A DNA stretch of 64,000 bases from Pontibacter qinzhouensis (GCF_008017455.1 NZ_VRTY01000001.1:1-64000), one strand, 5' to 3'. Positions 1 to 9,455 are shown, numbered from the stretch's first letter. The notes: generated by a model not told the origin, from the letters alone. Translations and numbers: made by a program.

Positions 1-75
1 GGCGCTGTCTTGTTTTTTGTGTCTTAACTACTGATTCACAATTAATTAAACCCAAAACTCGCGTTAATAGAATTT

Positions 76-134
76 ACCCTTGACCTCAAACAGGCTAAAA
101 CACCTCCGGAAGGCAATTTTCATTTGAATAATTT
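76..134 (+). repeat. RptA copy 1
   Basis: It starts ACCCTTGAC and ends TTTTCATTTGAATAATT, with CTCCGGAAGG in the middle. It lies just before the terminator at 140-175. Confidence 0.85.
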
Positions 135-139
135 GAAAG

Positions 140-175
140 AAAAGGCGCACTTGGTAACAACCAGGTGCGCCTTTT
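140..175 (+). terminator. Stem-loop terminator of an upstream gene
   Basis: A 15-bp stem with one G-U pair (AAAAGGCGCACTTGG against CCAGGTGCGCCTTTT) closes a 6-nt loop. Its A-rich left arm and T-rich right arm allow termination on either strand. It directly follows RptA copy 1, so a gene on the + strand probably ends left of the window. Confidence 0.65.
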
Positions 176-342
176 GCCTTTGCTGCTTCACGACCTTCAG
201 CACGGAACCTTCAGGTGCTATCTAAAGTTTACCTACTAACAACCGTTAGAATATATAAAGGTGTTTCACTAGCTCATAACTTTTGCCTTTCTCGCGCTGT
301 TATCTTAACTTGAAGATCTAACCTGCTACTCTGGTACCCTAT

Positions 343-3300
343 ATGAAAGGACTTTGGCTTTTACTCTTTGCCTTAGTTACAGCCTCATCGGCTTTAGCAC
401 AACAGGGTATCACCCCTATCCGCACCAACCTGGAAGCTCTGCAAAACCTATCGGCTGCAGCCGGGAGAGATTACAAAGTAAATCGTGCCAGGGCCATAGA
501 ACTGGCCAACAGAAACGGCTGGGTTATAGAAAAAACGTACAAAGACGGTACCCACATGTCGCTGCAGGGCCTCGATGCCAAAGGCCTGCCGATCTACTAC
601 ATTACCTACAACAACACTCGCGCAGCCGCCACCACCAAAACCGATCAGCTCTGGTCAGGCGGCGGCTTAGGTTTGAATTTGAGTGGCGCAAACAGCAGCG
701 TGAGCTCTAAGTTAGGCGTTTGGGATGCTGGCCGCGTGCTCGAAACGCACCAGGAACTGCGCGGAAGGGTTGTGCAGAAAGACAATGCCAATACAGCCGA
801 TGACCATGCCACCCACGTTGCCGGCACCTTAGTAGCCAGTGGCGTAAACGGTTTTGCTAAGGGCATGGCCTTTGGGGTAAGGCAGCTGCAGGCCTACGAC
901 TATAACAACGATGTGTCGGAAATGGCAGCCGCAGCCAATAACCTGCTGGTCTCTAACCACTCCTACGGCTCCATTGCCGGCTGGCGCTATAACTCCGACC
1001 GCAAAGGCACCAAAGGAGACCCCTTCTGGGAATGGTGGGGCGATGCTGAAATAAGTGACACCGTAGACTATAAATTCGGCTACTACTCCGATGTTGCCAC
1101 ATCCTGGGACCGCATCTCTTATAACGCACCCTATTACCTGATCGTGAAGTCGGCAGGCAACAACCGCAACGACAACGGACCAGCCGTTGGTGAACCTTAC
1201 TACAAACGGAGCCGCAATGGCAACTTTACGCTGGAAGCTTCGCGACCTGCCAACATCAGCAACAACAACGGCTACGACAACATACCCACCTACGGCACAG
1301 CCAAAAACATTTTAACTGTAGGAGCAGTTGCACCCATTCCGAATGGCTATAATAAGCCTGCAGATGTTGCTGTCTCTGCTTTTAGCAGCTTTGGCCCCAC
1401 CGACGATGGCCGCATTAAACCCGATATTGTAGGCAACGGCGTGGCAGTGCTCTCTACCAGCAGCACCAGCGACTTCGCTTATCGCTCCTCCAACGGCACC
1501 TCCATGGCCTCGCCTAATGTGGCTGGCACCTTACTGCTGTTGCAGGAGCATTATGCCAATTTAAACAACGGCGCTGCCATGCGCTCTGCCACCCTGAAAG
1601 GCCTGGCTATTCATACTGCCGATGAAGCTGGTCCTGCTCCAGGCCCTGATTACAGGCATGGCTGGGGGTTACTTAACGCCGACAAGGCTGCCTCCGTTAT
1701 TTCGAACACCAACCAGGCACACCTGCTACAGGAAAGAAGTCTGAACCAATCGCAAACTTACACCTTTCAGGTAGTGGCCTCGGGTTACGGCCCATTGGTT
1801 GCCACTATCTGCTGGACCGATCCCGAAGCCACAGCTACACCTATAGGCAGAGAGGCCCTGAACAACCGCACGCCCCGCCTGGTCAACGACCTGGACCTGC
1901 GTGTAAGCGGCCTTGGCACCACCCACCTCCCCTGGACGCTCAACCCGCTAAACCCTGCCCAGGCAGCCAGCCCCGGCGATAATACCCTGGATAATGTAGA
2001 GCAAATTACGATTGCCAATGCAGTACCCGGCGAAACCTACACCATCCGGGTATCGCACAAAGGCACGCTCCGCAACAGCAGGCAGGACTATTCGTTGCTG
2101 GTAAGTGGTATTGGCGGCAAGGCTTATTGCACCAGCGCCCCCTCCTCCGATGCCGGTGCCCGCCTTAACAGCATCTCCCTGGGTTCCCACACCCTTACAA
2201 TGCCAGCCGGCTGCAGCACCACCCGCAATTACACAGCGGCTGCTCCTATCTTTTTTGAGCCGGGCCAAACGCAGGTGTTCACCTTAAACACTGGGTTCTG
2301 CGGAACAGAGGCTCCCACAGCCGCAAAAGCCTTTTTCGACTGGAACAACAATGGCAGCTTTACCGATGCAGGCGAAGAAGCAACTTTTGTTACCGGCACT
2401 TCCAATACCTTAACAGCTGCTGTAACAGCTCCTGGCACGGTGGTAGCAGGCAATAAGGTAAGAATGCGCCTGGTACTGCAGGAAACGGAGAACAGCAGTA
2501 GCATAAGCGCCTGTGGCTCTTACAGCCGTGGCGAAACGCAGGACTATGTGGTGCAGCTTATAAGGCAGCAAAACGATGTAGGCATCACCAACATATCGAT
2601 TCCTGGCGGCACCCTTTGCGCTACACCATCACAAGCACTCGTTATCAGGTTGCGGAACTTCGGAGAGGCCGCGCAAACCAACATTCCGGTGTCGGTACGT
2701 GTGCTGCAGAATGGGATGGAGGTGGCTACTTTAACCGGCGTTTACAACCGCACGCTGGCTCCTTTCTCAGAAGAAGAAATGCTGCTGGAAAGTACTTTCT
2801 CCACAGAGGCTGGTACTACCTACGAACTCGTGGCCACCTCTGCCCTCGAAACCGATGTTGTGGCATCCAACAACCGACTTGCCCGCACCATTACCATCAG
2901 CACGCCAGCTGCACCACCACAAGCTTCGGCGGTGCGGTGCGGCACCAGTTCCCAATACACCCTCAACAGCTCGGGCGGCAGCTCCACCTATTGGTACGCC
3001 TCTCCTGATGCAGCAATGCCGGTAGCAGCCGGGCACCAGCTGTCGGCAGACCTAGGGCTGGTAGGCAGCAGCCTGTACGTGGCACTCAACGATTTTGCAG
3101 CTACAGTTGGGCCTCCTACTAAAAGCTTCGCAACGGGTGGCGGTTATAATCAGTTTACCCCCGATGTGTTGGTTACCACTAATGCGCCTATGCTCCTCGA
3201 AAGTGCGCGGCTCTACATTGGCCACAGCGGCCGTATCACGTTCACGGCTTTTAACGCCGATGGTGCCCCCGTCTCCAGTCGCACCTTAAATGTAGTGGCA

Positions 3301-4092
3301 ACCCGAACTACACCAGGCACAGGTGTGCAACCCGACGATCCTGCTGATGCAGGTGCCGTGTATTATCTGGGTCTTGCTTTACCAGAAGCCGGCAACTACA
3401 GAATTGGCATAGCCTACGAGGGTGGTGCCACTATTTACAGGAACAACGAAGGTGTAGAAGGTTATCCGTTCGGTTTACCTAATGTTTTCAGCATTACCGG
3501 TTCCAGCGCTAACCCCGGCCCACTCAGTTACTATTATTATTTCTATGATTTAAAAATAAAGGCACTGGGTTGCCAGAGCGAACGTGTGTTGGCCGATATA
3601 ACCACAGGAGCATCAGTTCCGCAACCAGTTGTTACACGCCTCGACAGCACCCTGGTATCGTCTGCGCCAACCGGCAACCGCTGGTACCTCAATGGAAGGC
3701 TATTGGTTGGCGCCACCGGCAACACCTATATTCCGCAGGAAACAGGCAGCTACAGCGTGTCAGTTTTAGGGGATGGCTGCATCTCGGAAATGTCGGTGCC
3801 GTACACGTACATTTACAGGCCCGATGTGCCGGAGCTGGGGCCAGAGCTACTCGTATCGCCAAATCCAAGTACAGGGCGTTTCAGGCTGGAATTGGAAACA
3901 GCCCAGGCCGAAGACATTACCTTTGAAGTAACCGATATGGTGGGCCACCTGCTGTACACAGGCAAAGTAGAGCAACGCAACGGGCAGTTCGAAGGCTTTG
4001 TCGATCTATCCGGAAAAGCATCGGGTGTGTACCTCCTGCGCGTGCAGCATGGCAGCAGGCACTACAGCAGAAAGCTGGTCGTGCAGCGGTAG
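343..4092 (+). CDS. T9SS-exported subtilisin-like (S8) serine protease
   Basis: A secreted endopeptidase of the subtilase family. A signal peptide (residues 1-19, ending ALA) precedes the S8 domain. Its triad is visible as D128 (GVWDAGR), H155 (DDHATHVAG) and S387 (NGTSMASP), with oxyanion N273 (SAGNN). After the protease domain comes a beta-rich stretch with a GEVED-like motif (DWNNNGSFTDAGE, about 665-680), then CARDB-like and further beta-sandwich modules. The last 80 residues (SPNPSTGRF ... YSRKLVVQR) form a type A T9SS sorting domain, so the protein should cross the outer membrane and be anchored or released. At 1249 residues it is typical of such multidomain proteases. The substrate cannot be told. 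It stands alone, followed by RptA copy 2 and a lipoprotein gene. Confidence 0.93.
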   Translation: MKGLWLLLFALVTASSALAQQGITPIRTNLEALQNLSAAAGRDYKVNRARAIELANRNGWVIEKTYKDGTHMSLQGLDAKGLPIYYITYNNTRAAATTKTDQLWSGGGLGLNLSGANSSVSSKLGVWDAGRVLETHQELRGRVVQKDNANTADDHATHVAGTLVASGVNGFAKGMAFGVRQLQAYDYNNDVSEMAAAANNLLVSNHSYGSIAGWRYNSDRKGTKGDPFWEWWGDAEISDTVDYKFGYYSDVATSWDRISYNAPYYLIVKSAGNNRNDNGPAVGEPYYKRSRNGNFTLEASRPANISNNNGYDNIPTYGTAKNILTVGAVAPIPNGYNKPADVAVSAFSSFGPTDDGRIKPDIVGNGVAVLSTSSTSDFAYRSSNGTSMASPNVAGTLLLLQEHYANLNNGAAMRSATLKGLAIHTADEAGPAPGPDYRHGWGLLNADKAASVISNTNQAHLLQERSLNQSQTYTFQVVASGYGPLVATICWTDPEATATPIGREALNNRTPRLVNDLDLRVSGLGTTHLPWTLNPLNPAQAASPGDNTLDNVEQITIANAVPGETYTIRVSHKGTLRNSRQDYSLLVSGIGGKAYCTSAPSSDAGARLNSISLGSHTLTMPAGCSTTRNYTAAAPIFFEPGQTQVFTLNTGFCGTEAPTAAKAFFDWNNNGSFTDAGEEATFVTGTSNTLTAAVTAPGTVVAGNKVRMRLVLQETENSSSISACGSYSRGETQDYVVQLIRQQNDVGITNISIPGGTLCATPSQALVIRLRNFGEAAQTNIPVSVRVLQNGMEVATLTGVYNRTLAPFSEEEMLLESTFSTEAGTTYELVATSALETDVVASNNRLARTITISTPAAPPQASAVRCGTSSQYTLNSSGGSSTYWYASPDAAMPVAAGHQLSADLGLVGSSLYVALNDFAATVGPPTKSFATGGGYNQFTPDVLVTTNAPMLLESARLYIGHSGRITFTAFNADGAPVSSRTLNVVATRTTPGTGVQPDDPADAGAVYYLGLALPEAGNYRIGIAYEGGATIYRNNEGVEGYPFGLPNVFSITGSSANPGPLSYYYYFYDLKIKALGCQSERVLADITTGASVPQPVVTRLDSTLVSSAPTGNRWYLNGRLLVGATGNTYIPQETGSYSVSVLGDGCISEMSVPYTYIYRPDVPELGPELLVSPNPSTGRFRLELETAQAEDITFEVTDMVGHLLYTGKVEQRNGQFEGFVDLSGKASGVYLLRVQHGSRHYSRKLVVQR

Positions 4093-4107
4093 CGTTTCAC
4101 CTAAGTT

Positions 4108-4165
4108 AACCCTTGGCGACTTTTAACTCAAAAGTCTTCGGAAGGCTGTTTTCATTTGAATAATT
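4108..4165 (+). repeat. RptA copy 2
   Basis: Full-length copy with ACCCTTGGC at the left end, CTTCGGAAGGC in the centre and TTTTCATTTGAATAATT at the right end. It starts 15 nt after the subtilase stop codon and has the same orientation. Confidence 0.88.
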
Positions 4166-4311
4166 ACTGGTTAGTAGACGGCTTAAGCTGAGGTAGTAAG
4201 ATTAACCATGCAGTACTCTGACGAAAAATCATGTTGTTCTGTTATTTTATAGACAATTTGCAGCTCAATACCTAAAGCTCACCTATACCCTTTACACCAC
4301 ATCTACTTCTC

Positions 4312-4860
4312 ATGAAAAATGTATTCTTTTCGCTGATGCTCCTGTTGCTGCTGGCAGGTTGCACAACTTCGCCAACGGCCCAACGGAAACAACCGGAAAC
4401 CTTTTACAATAGCCTGGCTGCGTTATGCGGCAACTCCTACCAGGGCACAGTTGTGCACCCCGCCGATGGCACCGACCCTTTTGCAGGCAAAGCACTAGTA
4501 ATGCATGTGCAAACCTGCTCCGACACCACTTTGCGCATTCCGTTTTTGGTAGGAGAAGACAAATCGCGCACCTGGCTGGTACGACAAACGCCTGAAGGCC
4601 TGCAGCTCAAGCACGATCACCGCCACGAAGACGGCACTCCAGACGAGGTTACTATGTATGGCGGCATCTCTACAGCTCCTGCAGCGTCGCTCACTCATTC
4701 GTTCCCGGCAGATGCACACACCGCAAAGTTACTGCCTGCCGCCGCCACCAACGAATGGACGCTGGCTCTAAGCTCCGATGGCACTACCTTCAGCTATATC
4801 CTCAAACGCGACAACCAACTCCGTTTCCAGGCCGACTTCGACCTGACAAAACCGCTGTAG
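4312..4860 (+). CDS. Lipoprotein of unknown function
   Basis: The N terminus MKNVFFSLMLLLLLAGC is a classic lipoprotein signal with lipobox LAGC, so the mature protein begins at C17 and is tethered to a membrane. The 165-residue mature part contains CGNSYQGTVV, a PADGTDPFAGK stretch and HDHRHEDGTPDEVTMYGG. It looks like a small beta-rich soluble domain of a kind found in Bacteroidota and some proteobacteria, but I cannot assign a function. The gene is monocistronic, preceded by RptA copy 2 and followed at once by copy 3. Confidence 0.8.
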   Translation: MKNVFFSLMLLLLLAGCTTSPTAQRKQPETFYNSLAALCGNSYQGTVVHPADGTDPFAGKALVMHVQTCSDTTLRIPFLVGEDKSRTWLVRQTPEGLQLKHDHRHEDGTPDEVTMYGGISTAPAASLTHSFPADAHTAKLLPAAATNEWTLALSSDGTTFSYILKRDNQLRFQADFDLTKPL

Positions 4861-4866
4861 CCTGGA

Positions 4867-4916
4867 CATCCAAGGGCTCTAAATGCCTTCGGAAGGCTGT
4901 TTTCATTCAAATAATT
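4867..4916 (+). repeat. RptA copy 3 (degenerate 5' end)
   Basis: The right half is perfect (CCTTCGGAAGGC, TTTTCATTCAAATAATT). The left end has lost the ACCCTTG motif. It starts within 10 nt of the lipoprotein stop codon, in the same orientation. Confidence 0.8.
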
Positions 4917-4925
4917 GTACTAAAG

Positions 4926-4964
4926 AAAAGAGCGCCATACCCTTTGCAGGATATGGCGCTCTTG
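4926..4964 (-). terminator. Terminator of the GroES-like gene
   Basis: A 12-bp perfect stem (AAGAGCGCCATA against TATGGCGCTCTT) is followed on the - strand by a U-rich run (CTTTTCTTT). It lies 25 nt beyond the stop codon at 4989. Confidence 0.75.
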
Positions 4965-4988
4965 TTGGGTTACTTTAAAACTGCAGGA

Positions 4989-5393
4989 TTACAGGTCCTC
5001 TTCCCGCACCAGCATCAGCACGGCGCTTTGCGGCACGATGTAGTACTTCTCGTTAAGATAGTTAATCTCAATGGCATCGCGCTGCAGGTAAATAGCCAAA
5101 TCCCCCTCCTTCGATTGAAGCGGAATATACCGTACCATTTCTTCCTCCTCTTCCCGCTCCCACGACTCCTCATCGAAACCATAGTCAGCCGAAATCGGAT
5201 AGCCTGGTCCCACTTTCATAATGTAACCTTCCTGCACCTTCTCTTTTTCCTGCACACCAGGTGGCAGGTACAAACCACTTTTGGTCTGCTCCCGTGCTGA
5301 TTTAGGTTTAATCAGCACCCGGTCTCCTACAATGATTATTTTCTCCAGTTTATTCTTTTCAGAAACCCTCATCGGTAATGAACTCAAACTCAT
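4989..5393 (-). CDS. GroES-like co-chaperone (divergent Cpn10 family)
   Basis: The core IIVGDRVLIKPKSAREQTKSG followed by GLYLPPGVQEKEKVQEG and KVGPGYPI matches the Cpn10 beta-barrel, including the mobile-loop region and the conserved V-VGPG turn. At 134 residues it is longer than canonical GroES (about 95), with an acidic insertion (EESWEREEEEEM, about 75-90) and a C-terminal tail ending in an acidic EEDL. It is not next to groEL, so it is probably the second, stand-alone GroES-like protein seen in many Bacteroidota rather than the main GroEL partner. M8 (MRVSEK) is an alternative start. Confidence 0.8.
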   Translation of the reverse strand: MSLSSLPMRVSEKNKLEKIIIVGDRVLIKPKSAREQTKSGLYLPPGVQEKEKVQEGYIMKVGPGYPISADYGFDEESWEREEEEEMVRYIPLQSKEGDLAIYLQRDAIEINYLNEKYYIVPQSAVLMLVREEDL

Positions 5394-5445
5394 AATTATG
5401 ATATAGCTAATCTACTCCACCCTCTAACAGGTTGGGAATTAACTA

Positions 5446-5453
5446 CAAAATTA
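5446..5453 (-). promoter_or_regulatory. Candidate -7 element for the GroES-like gene
   Basis: On the - strand this reads TAATTTTG, a match to the Bacteroidota TAnnTTTG -7 element, about 53 nt upstream of the start codon. No convincing -33 element is visible. Confidence 0.35.
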
Positions 5454-5571
5454 CACAAAATTTAATTATCCTGGCATTCCTATAGAAATGACCTCCTGCC
5501 ACTACTTTTCATGCTGCCCTGAATCTGGTTTTGGTAAAACGTCGCAACAGAAGCCTGGCAACTATTACGGT

Positions 5572-6732
5572 TTATGCCTTCCAGCTCATCGGATATTTTT
5601 CATCCAGAAACCTGAGCGCATCTTCTGTTAAATGTAGCGGATTAAAGGTATCGATCATCACAGCATATTCTGTTGTTTCTTTCTTACCAATGCTGGCTTC
5701 TACAGTGCCTGGGTGCGGCCCGTGTGGTATGCCACCCGGATGAATCGTAAAGGAGGCTTTGTCTACGCCTTTGCGGCTCATAAAATCGCCATCTACGTAA
5801 TACAGTACCTCGTCGGAGTCTACGTTGGAGTGGTTGTAGGGGGCCGGAATAGCCAGCGGATGGTAATCGAAGAGGCGAGGTACAAAAGAACAGATAACGA
5901 AGTTATGCGCCTCAAAAGTCTGGTGCACCGGTGGCGGCTGGTGCACACGCCCTGTTATGGGTTCGAAATCATAAATAGAGAAGGCATAAGGGTAAAAGTA
6001 ACCATCCCAACCTACTACATCGTAGGGGCTGAAGTCGTAGTAGTACTGATGCAGAAAACCATCCTTCTTAATTTGCACCAGGTGCTCCCCTCCCGGCTGG
6101 TACTCGATGAGCTCGTGTGGCGGTCGCAGGTCGCGCTCACAGTAGGGCGCATGCTCCAGCAGCTGTCCGAAGTGGTTGCGGTAGCGACGCACAGTCTCTA
6201 CCGGGCTAAACGACTCGATGACCAGCAGCCGAACAGGGCCATCGGCAAATTTAAACTGATGAATAATAGTACGCGGAATAACCAGATAATCGCCTTCGCT
6301 AAACTCGAGCTTGCCCATTTGCGAGTATAACACCCCGCTGCCTTCGTGCACGAATACCACCTCATCGGCCTGGGCATTTTTGTAGGAATAGCTCATTTCC
6401 TTCTCGGTGGGGCTGCAGATGCTGATGGTTACATCGTTGTTGAGGAGCATGGTTTTGCGGGCACTCAGGTAGTCGGAGCCGGTTTCGGTTTGCTGCAGGG
6501 TGCGCAGGTGGTGTGGCGCAAGCTTTACGTTAGCTGCCGCTTTAGGTGCATAGGGTTCGGGCTCTCCTATTTTACTGATGCGTGTAGGCGGGTTAACGTG
6601 GTACAGCAACGAGGCGACACCGCTAAAGCCAAGGGTGCCAACGACCTGCTCGGCATACAGGCTACCATCGGGCTGCCGGAACTGCGTATGCCGCTTATGC
6701 GGAATGTTTCCTAACTTACAATAGTACGCCAT
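5572..6732 (-). CDS. hmgA: Homogentisate 1,2-dioxygenase
   Basis: A non-haem iron dioxygenase that opens the ring of homogentisate to maleylacetoacetate in tyrosine and phenylalanine breakdown. The N terminus (YYCKLGNIPHKRHTQFR) and the cupin-like core (VFVHEGSGVLYSQMGKLEF, GDYLVIPRTIIHQF) are diagnostic. Likely iron ligands lie in PYNHSNVDSDEV (H301, E308 or D307) and HPGGIPHGPHPG (H337/H340). At 386 residues it is the shorter bacterial form. Neighbouring steps (maleylacetoacetate isomerase, fumarylacetoacetase, HPPD) are not in the window, so the gene stands alone here. It lies downstream of the CtpA-type protease gene on the same strand, 321 nt away. Confidence 0.93.
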   Translation of the reverse strand: MAYYCKLGNIPHKRHTQFRQPDGSLYAEQVVGTLGFSGVASLLYHVNPPTRISKIGEPEPYAPKAAANVKLAPHHLRTLQQTETGSDYLSARKTMLLNNDVTISICSPTEKEMSYSYKNAQADEVVFVHEGSGVLYSQMGKLEFSEGDYLVIPRTIIHQFKFADGPVRLLVIESFSPVETVRRYRNHFGQLLEHAPYCERDLRPPHELIEYQPGGEHLVQIKKDGFLHQYYYDFSPYDVVGWDGYFYPYAFSIYDFEPITGRVHQPPPVHQTFEAHNFVICSFVPRLFDYHPLAIPAPYNHSNVDSDEVLYYVDGDFMSRKGVDKASFTIHPGGIPHGPHPGTVEASIGKKETTEYAVMIDTFNPLHLTEDALRFLDEKYPMSWKA

Positions 6733-6862
6733 AACATTACCTCCAATCTTAGATCTTATCTAAACGAAGAAACGCTACTTTCAGATACTGCATATCCGAG
6801 AGTAGCGTCTCATTTTATCCTGATTTAAAAGTTACCAGTTTCCTAAACCGCATTCCGCCTCA

Positions 6863-6921
6863 ACCCCTTGGCCCTCTACACCCTAAACCACCTTTGGAAG
6901 GGTATTTTCATTTGAATAATT
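6863..6921 (+). repeat. RptA copy 4
   Basis: It runs from ACCCCTTGGC to TTTTCATTTGAATAATT with TTTGGAAGGG in the centre. Both flanking genes are on the - strand, so this is one of the few antisense copies. Confidence 0.85.
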
Positions 6922-7020
6922 GCGAAGGGCTTTATGGTTTGTTTGCTAAATGGTTAAATGGCTGTTTTTTAAAATACTGAATGCCAAAATGAGTGTGTGA
7001 GTGAATGGATTATAATTAAA

Positions 7021-7048
7021 CTTTTAACTCTTAACTTTTAACTCTTAA
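7021..7048. repeat. 14-bp tandem duplication
   Basis: Two perfect copies of CTTTTAACTCTTAA lie end to end just after the CtpA-type stop codon. Similar AGTTAAGAGTTAA runs occur near other RptA copies (22334, 36151). Confidence 0.75.
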
Positions 7049-7053
7049 CTTAT

Positions 7054-8742
7054 TTAAGCTCCTCCTTTGGCAAGCTGACCAGCTCTGGAGAACTGCTTTA
7101 GTGCCTCCTGGAACTCCTCGTCTGACTCGTGCAGCACCGGGAAGAAACCATCGTTGCCATACACGCTGCGCCCGATAAAGGCTTTCAGGTTGTTGCGGAG
7201 CAGGTTCTTGGAGCGCTTAAACTGTTCTTCGTCATAATCAATGTCGGCACTTTTCGCCAGTCTTACCACGTCCTGCAGCATTTTGTCGGTTACTTCAAAG
7301 TTTTTCTGGAAACGGTCAAACGGCATTTTATCCAGGTCTTTGCGGTTGTCGCGGTAGTAGCTCAGGGTATACTCCCTGATTACGTTTTTGCTGTACAGCT
7401 GGCTCATGTAATGCGAGAGCTCTGTTGTATCGCGGGCTACAAACACATCGGGCATAATACCACCGCCGCCATACACGGTGCGGCCACGGGTTGTTTTATA
7501 TTTAAGCGAATCTACAAACAAGCTGCTATCCGGATGGAAGTATTCGCCACGCTCAAACCTGTGCAGCATGTCGAGCTGGTACTCTTCTGATCCGGCTACA
7601 TACGGCTTCTGAATAGAGCGGCCGCTTGGCGTGTAGTAGCGCGAAATCGTAAGGCGCAACTCCGAACCATCGTTCATCGGAATGGGCATTTGCACCAGGC
7701 CTTTGCCAAACGAACGTCGGCCCACAATCAGGGCGCGGTCGTTATCCTGCAAGGCTCCTGCCACAATCTCAGAAGCAGAGGCACTGCCTTCGTCTACGAG
7801 TACAATCAGAGCGCCTGATTCAAATTCACCTTTGGTTCTGGCAAATGTTTTTGAATCGTATTTAGAGCCTTTTCCGTCGGTATACACAATCAGTTTGTTC
7901 CCCGACAGAAACTCATCGGCCATGCGGGTGGCATGGTCCATGTAACCGCCGGGGTTGCCACGCAGGTCCAGGATGAGTTGTTGCAGCCCTTTTTTCTTGA
8001 GGCCGGTAAGTGCCTGCTTAAACTCTTCGAAGGTGTTGGCTGAGAAACGGCTCACTTTTATGTAGCCGGTGTTGTCGTCTACCATATAGCTTACATCTAC
8101 CGACCTGGTAGGTATTTTGCTGCGGCTAATGGTAAAGTTAAGCGGCTTGTTGCTGCCTTTGCGCTGAATGGTCATACTTACCTTGCTGCCTTTGGGGCCG
8201 CGCAGGCGCTTAAACACACCCTCGTTAGTAATTCCGATACCAGCCACATTCTCGTTTTCTACCTTCACGATCTTGTCGCCTGCCTGTATGCCGGCTGCCT
8301 CAGATGGTCCTCCGCTAATAGGCGTCACCACATAAATTGTATCTTTAAAAATATTGAATTCCACGCCAATTCCTTCAAAATCGCCTTCTAGGTAGGAGCG
8401 TGCCATAGCCAGTTGCGCAGCCGGTATGTAAGAAGTATGCGGATCCAGTTTTTCCAGCATCTTGGTAATGGCAAAATCAGACAACTCCGAAATGTTAACC
8501 GTATCCACATAATCGCGGTCTATGTAACTCAGAATGTCACGAAATTTCAGGTAGCTCTTGGCTGTGTCTTGCGGGTTGCCGGTGCTGGGCGAGAAGGTAT
8601 TGGCTCCTATGAGTACACCTACTACCAAGGCCATGGCTATGAACAACGGTAACCTTATCTGAAACAAGGAATTACCGTGCCCTTTCCGCTGCGGTGTTGG
8701 TGTCTGCTCCTCTTGTGGGGTATTTATTGGCTCTTCACTCAT
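7054..8742 (-). CDS. S41 family C-terminal processing peptidase (CtpA/Prc type)
   Basis: A periplasmic serine protease that trims or degrades proteins from a C-terminal tail. One N-terminal membrane anchor (LPLFIAMALVVGVLIGA, about 31-47) is followed by a PDZ domain (about 118-200, with GIGVEF and AGDKIVKV) and the S41 catalytic domain. The Ser-Lys dyad is S322 in the SASASE motif and K347 in SFGKG, spaced 25 residues apart as in E. coli Prc. RGNPGG (261-266) supplies the oxyanion hole region. At 562 residues it matches Bacteroidota members of the family. It lies alone on the - strand, divergent from ruvX. Confidence 0.94.
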   Translation of the reverse strand: MSEEPINTPQEEQTPTPQRKGHGNSLFQIRLPLFIAMALVVGVLIGANTFSPSTGNPQDTAKSYLKFRDILSYIDRDYVDTVNISELSDFAITKMLEKLDPHTSYIPAAQLAMARSYLEGDFEGIGVEFNIFKDTIYVVTPISGGPSEAAGIQAGDKIVKVENENVAGIGITNEGVFKRLRGPKGSKVSMTIQRKGSNKPLNFTISRSKIPTRSVDVSYMVDDNTGYIKVSRFSANTFEEFKQALTGLKKKGLQQLILDLRGNPGGYMDHATRMADEFLSGNKLIVYTDGKGSKYDSKTFARTKGEFESGALIVLVDEGSASASEIVAGALQDNDRALIVGRRSFGKGLVQMPIPMNDGSELRLTISRYYTPSGRSIQKPYVAGSEEYQLDMLHRFERGEYFHPDSSLFVDSLKYKTTRGRTVYGGGGIMPDVFVARDTTELSHYMSQLYSKNVIREYTLSYYRDNRKDLDKMPFDRFQKNFEVTDKMLQDVVRLAKSADIDYDEEQFKRSKNLLRNNLKAFIGRSVYGNDGFFPVLHESDEEFQEALKQFSRAGQLAKGGA

Positions 8743-8968
8743 TTCATCAATCTAGCTAAAGAATGGGGTAATATATTAAAAAATTTTGCCTGCCACATCT
8801 AAAAAAAAGCAATCAGACTTCTTTCTTTTACCGCTGCAGGAGTGGCTATGTTCTAGGTTAACAGTAAAAGGTACAAACTTTGTTCGTATTATTTTAATTT
8901 TATGCGCTTTTGATTTGGCTTTGGCGGTCTTGTTCACCACCACGAACCAAGAGCTTGAAAAAAACTAT

Positions 8969-8976
8969 TACCTTTG
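8969..8976 (+). promoter_or_regulatory. Candidate -7 element for ruvX-def
   Basis: TACCTTTG is an exact TAnnTTTG match 62 nt upstream of the ruvX start. A well-placed -33 TTG is not obvious. Confidence 0.5.
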
Positions 8977-9038
8977 TAGTACAAATTGTGTGCTACATCT
9001 GCCATACCTGCCAATGTAGCACACATTCAGCTATAGTA

Positions 9039-9455
9039 ATGGGAAGAATTCTGGCCATAGATTACGGGACTAAACGAGTGGGCATTGCCGTAACGGATAC
9101 GCTGCAGCTAATTGCGAACCCTTTAGAAACCGTTCATGCCAAAGATGTGTTAGTTTATCTGAAAGCTTACCTGCAACGCGAACCGGTAGAGGCTTTTGTG
9201 GTAGGCATGCCACGCAACCTCCTGGGTAACCCCACCGACTCTACCCAGCATGTAGTAGGTTTTGTGAGGAAACTGCAGAAAGAATTTCCGGCCACACCTG
9301 TGCATACCGTAGACGAGCGCTTTACCTCGCGTATGGCCCAGCAAGCCATGTTGGCAGGAGGGCTGAAAAAGAAAGACCGGCAAGATAAAGGCACGGTAGA
9401 CCGAGTAAGTGCCGCCATTATTTTACAATCGTATTTAGAAAGCAGAACCATATGA
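9039..9455 (+). CDS. ruvX: Putative pre-16S rRNA nuclease / Holliday junction resolvase-like (YqgF/RuvX)
   Basis: A small RNase H-fold nuclease implicated in maturing the 5' end of 16S rRNA. Visible motifs are ILAIDYGTKRVGIAVTD (D8), VVGMPRN, VHTVDERFTSRMA and DRVSAAIILQSYL, which carry the acidic active-site residues. I place the start at 9039 (MGRILAID), giving 138 residues, the usual family length. The open frame extends upstream to 8910, but that extension is cysteine-rich and matches nothing in the family. The stop overlaps the def start by 4 nt (ATGA), so the two genes are translationally coupled. Confidence 0.92.
   Translation: MGRILAIDYGTKRVGIAVTDTLQLIANPLETVHAKDVLVYLKAYLQREPVEAFVVGMPRNLLGNPTDSTQHVVGFVRKLQKEFPATPVHTVDERFTSRMAQQAMLAGGLKKKDRQDKGTVDRVSAAIILQSYLESRTI

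Larger units (their letters stand above)
1..342. other. Intergenic region before the subtilase gene
   Basis: This gap holds RptA copy 1 and a strong stem-loop, listed separately. The stem-loop probably ends a gene lying left of the window. The last 160 bases are AT-rich and presumably carry the subtilase promoter. I see TAACTTTTG near 279, close to but not exactly the Bacteroidota TAnnTTTG motif. Confidence 0.5.
6733..7053. other. Intergenic region between hmgA and the CtpA-type gene
   Basis: It holds RptA copy 4 and a 14-bp tandem repeat, both listed separately. A weak stem-loop (ACGCTACT near 6772 with AGTAGCGT near 6801) is also present. Nothing coding is seen. Confidence 0.6.

Noticed and set aside
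6769..6811. A hairpin near 6772-6808 as a terminator
   Set aside because: The stem is short (8 bp without mismatch) and has no U-tract in the direction of either neighbouring gene. It is only mentioned under the gap.
8910..9038. An N-terminal extension of ruvX by 43 codons
   Set aside because: It is not like the family and overlaps the likely promoter. The start at 9039 begins the conserved ILAIDYG block directly.
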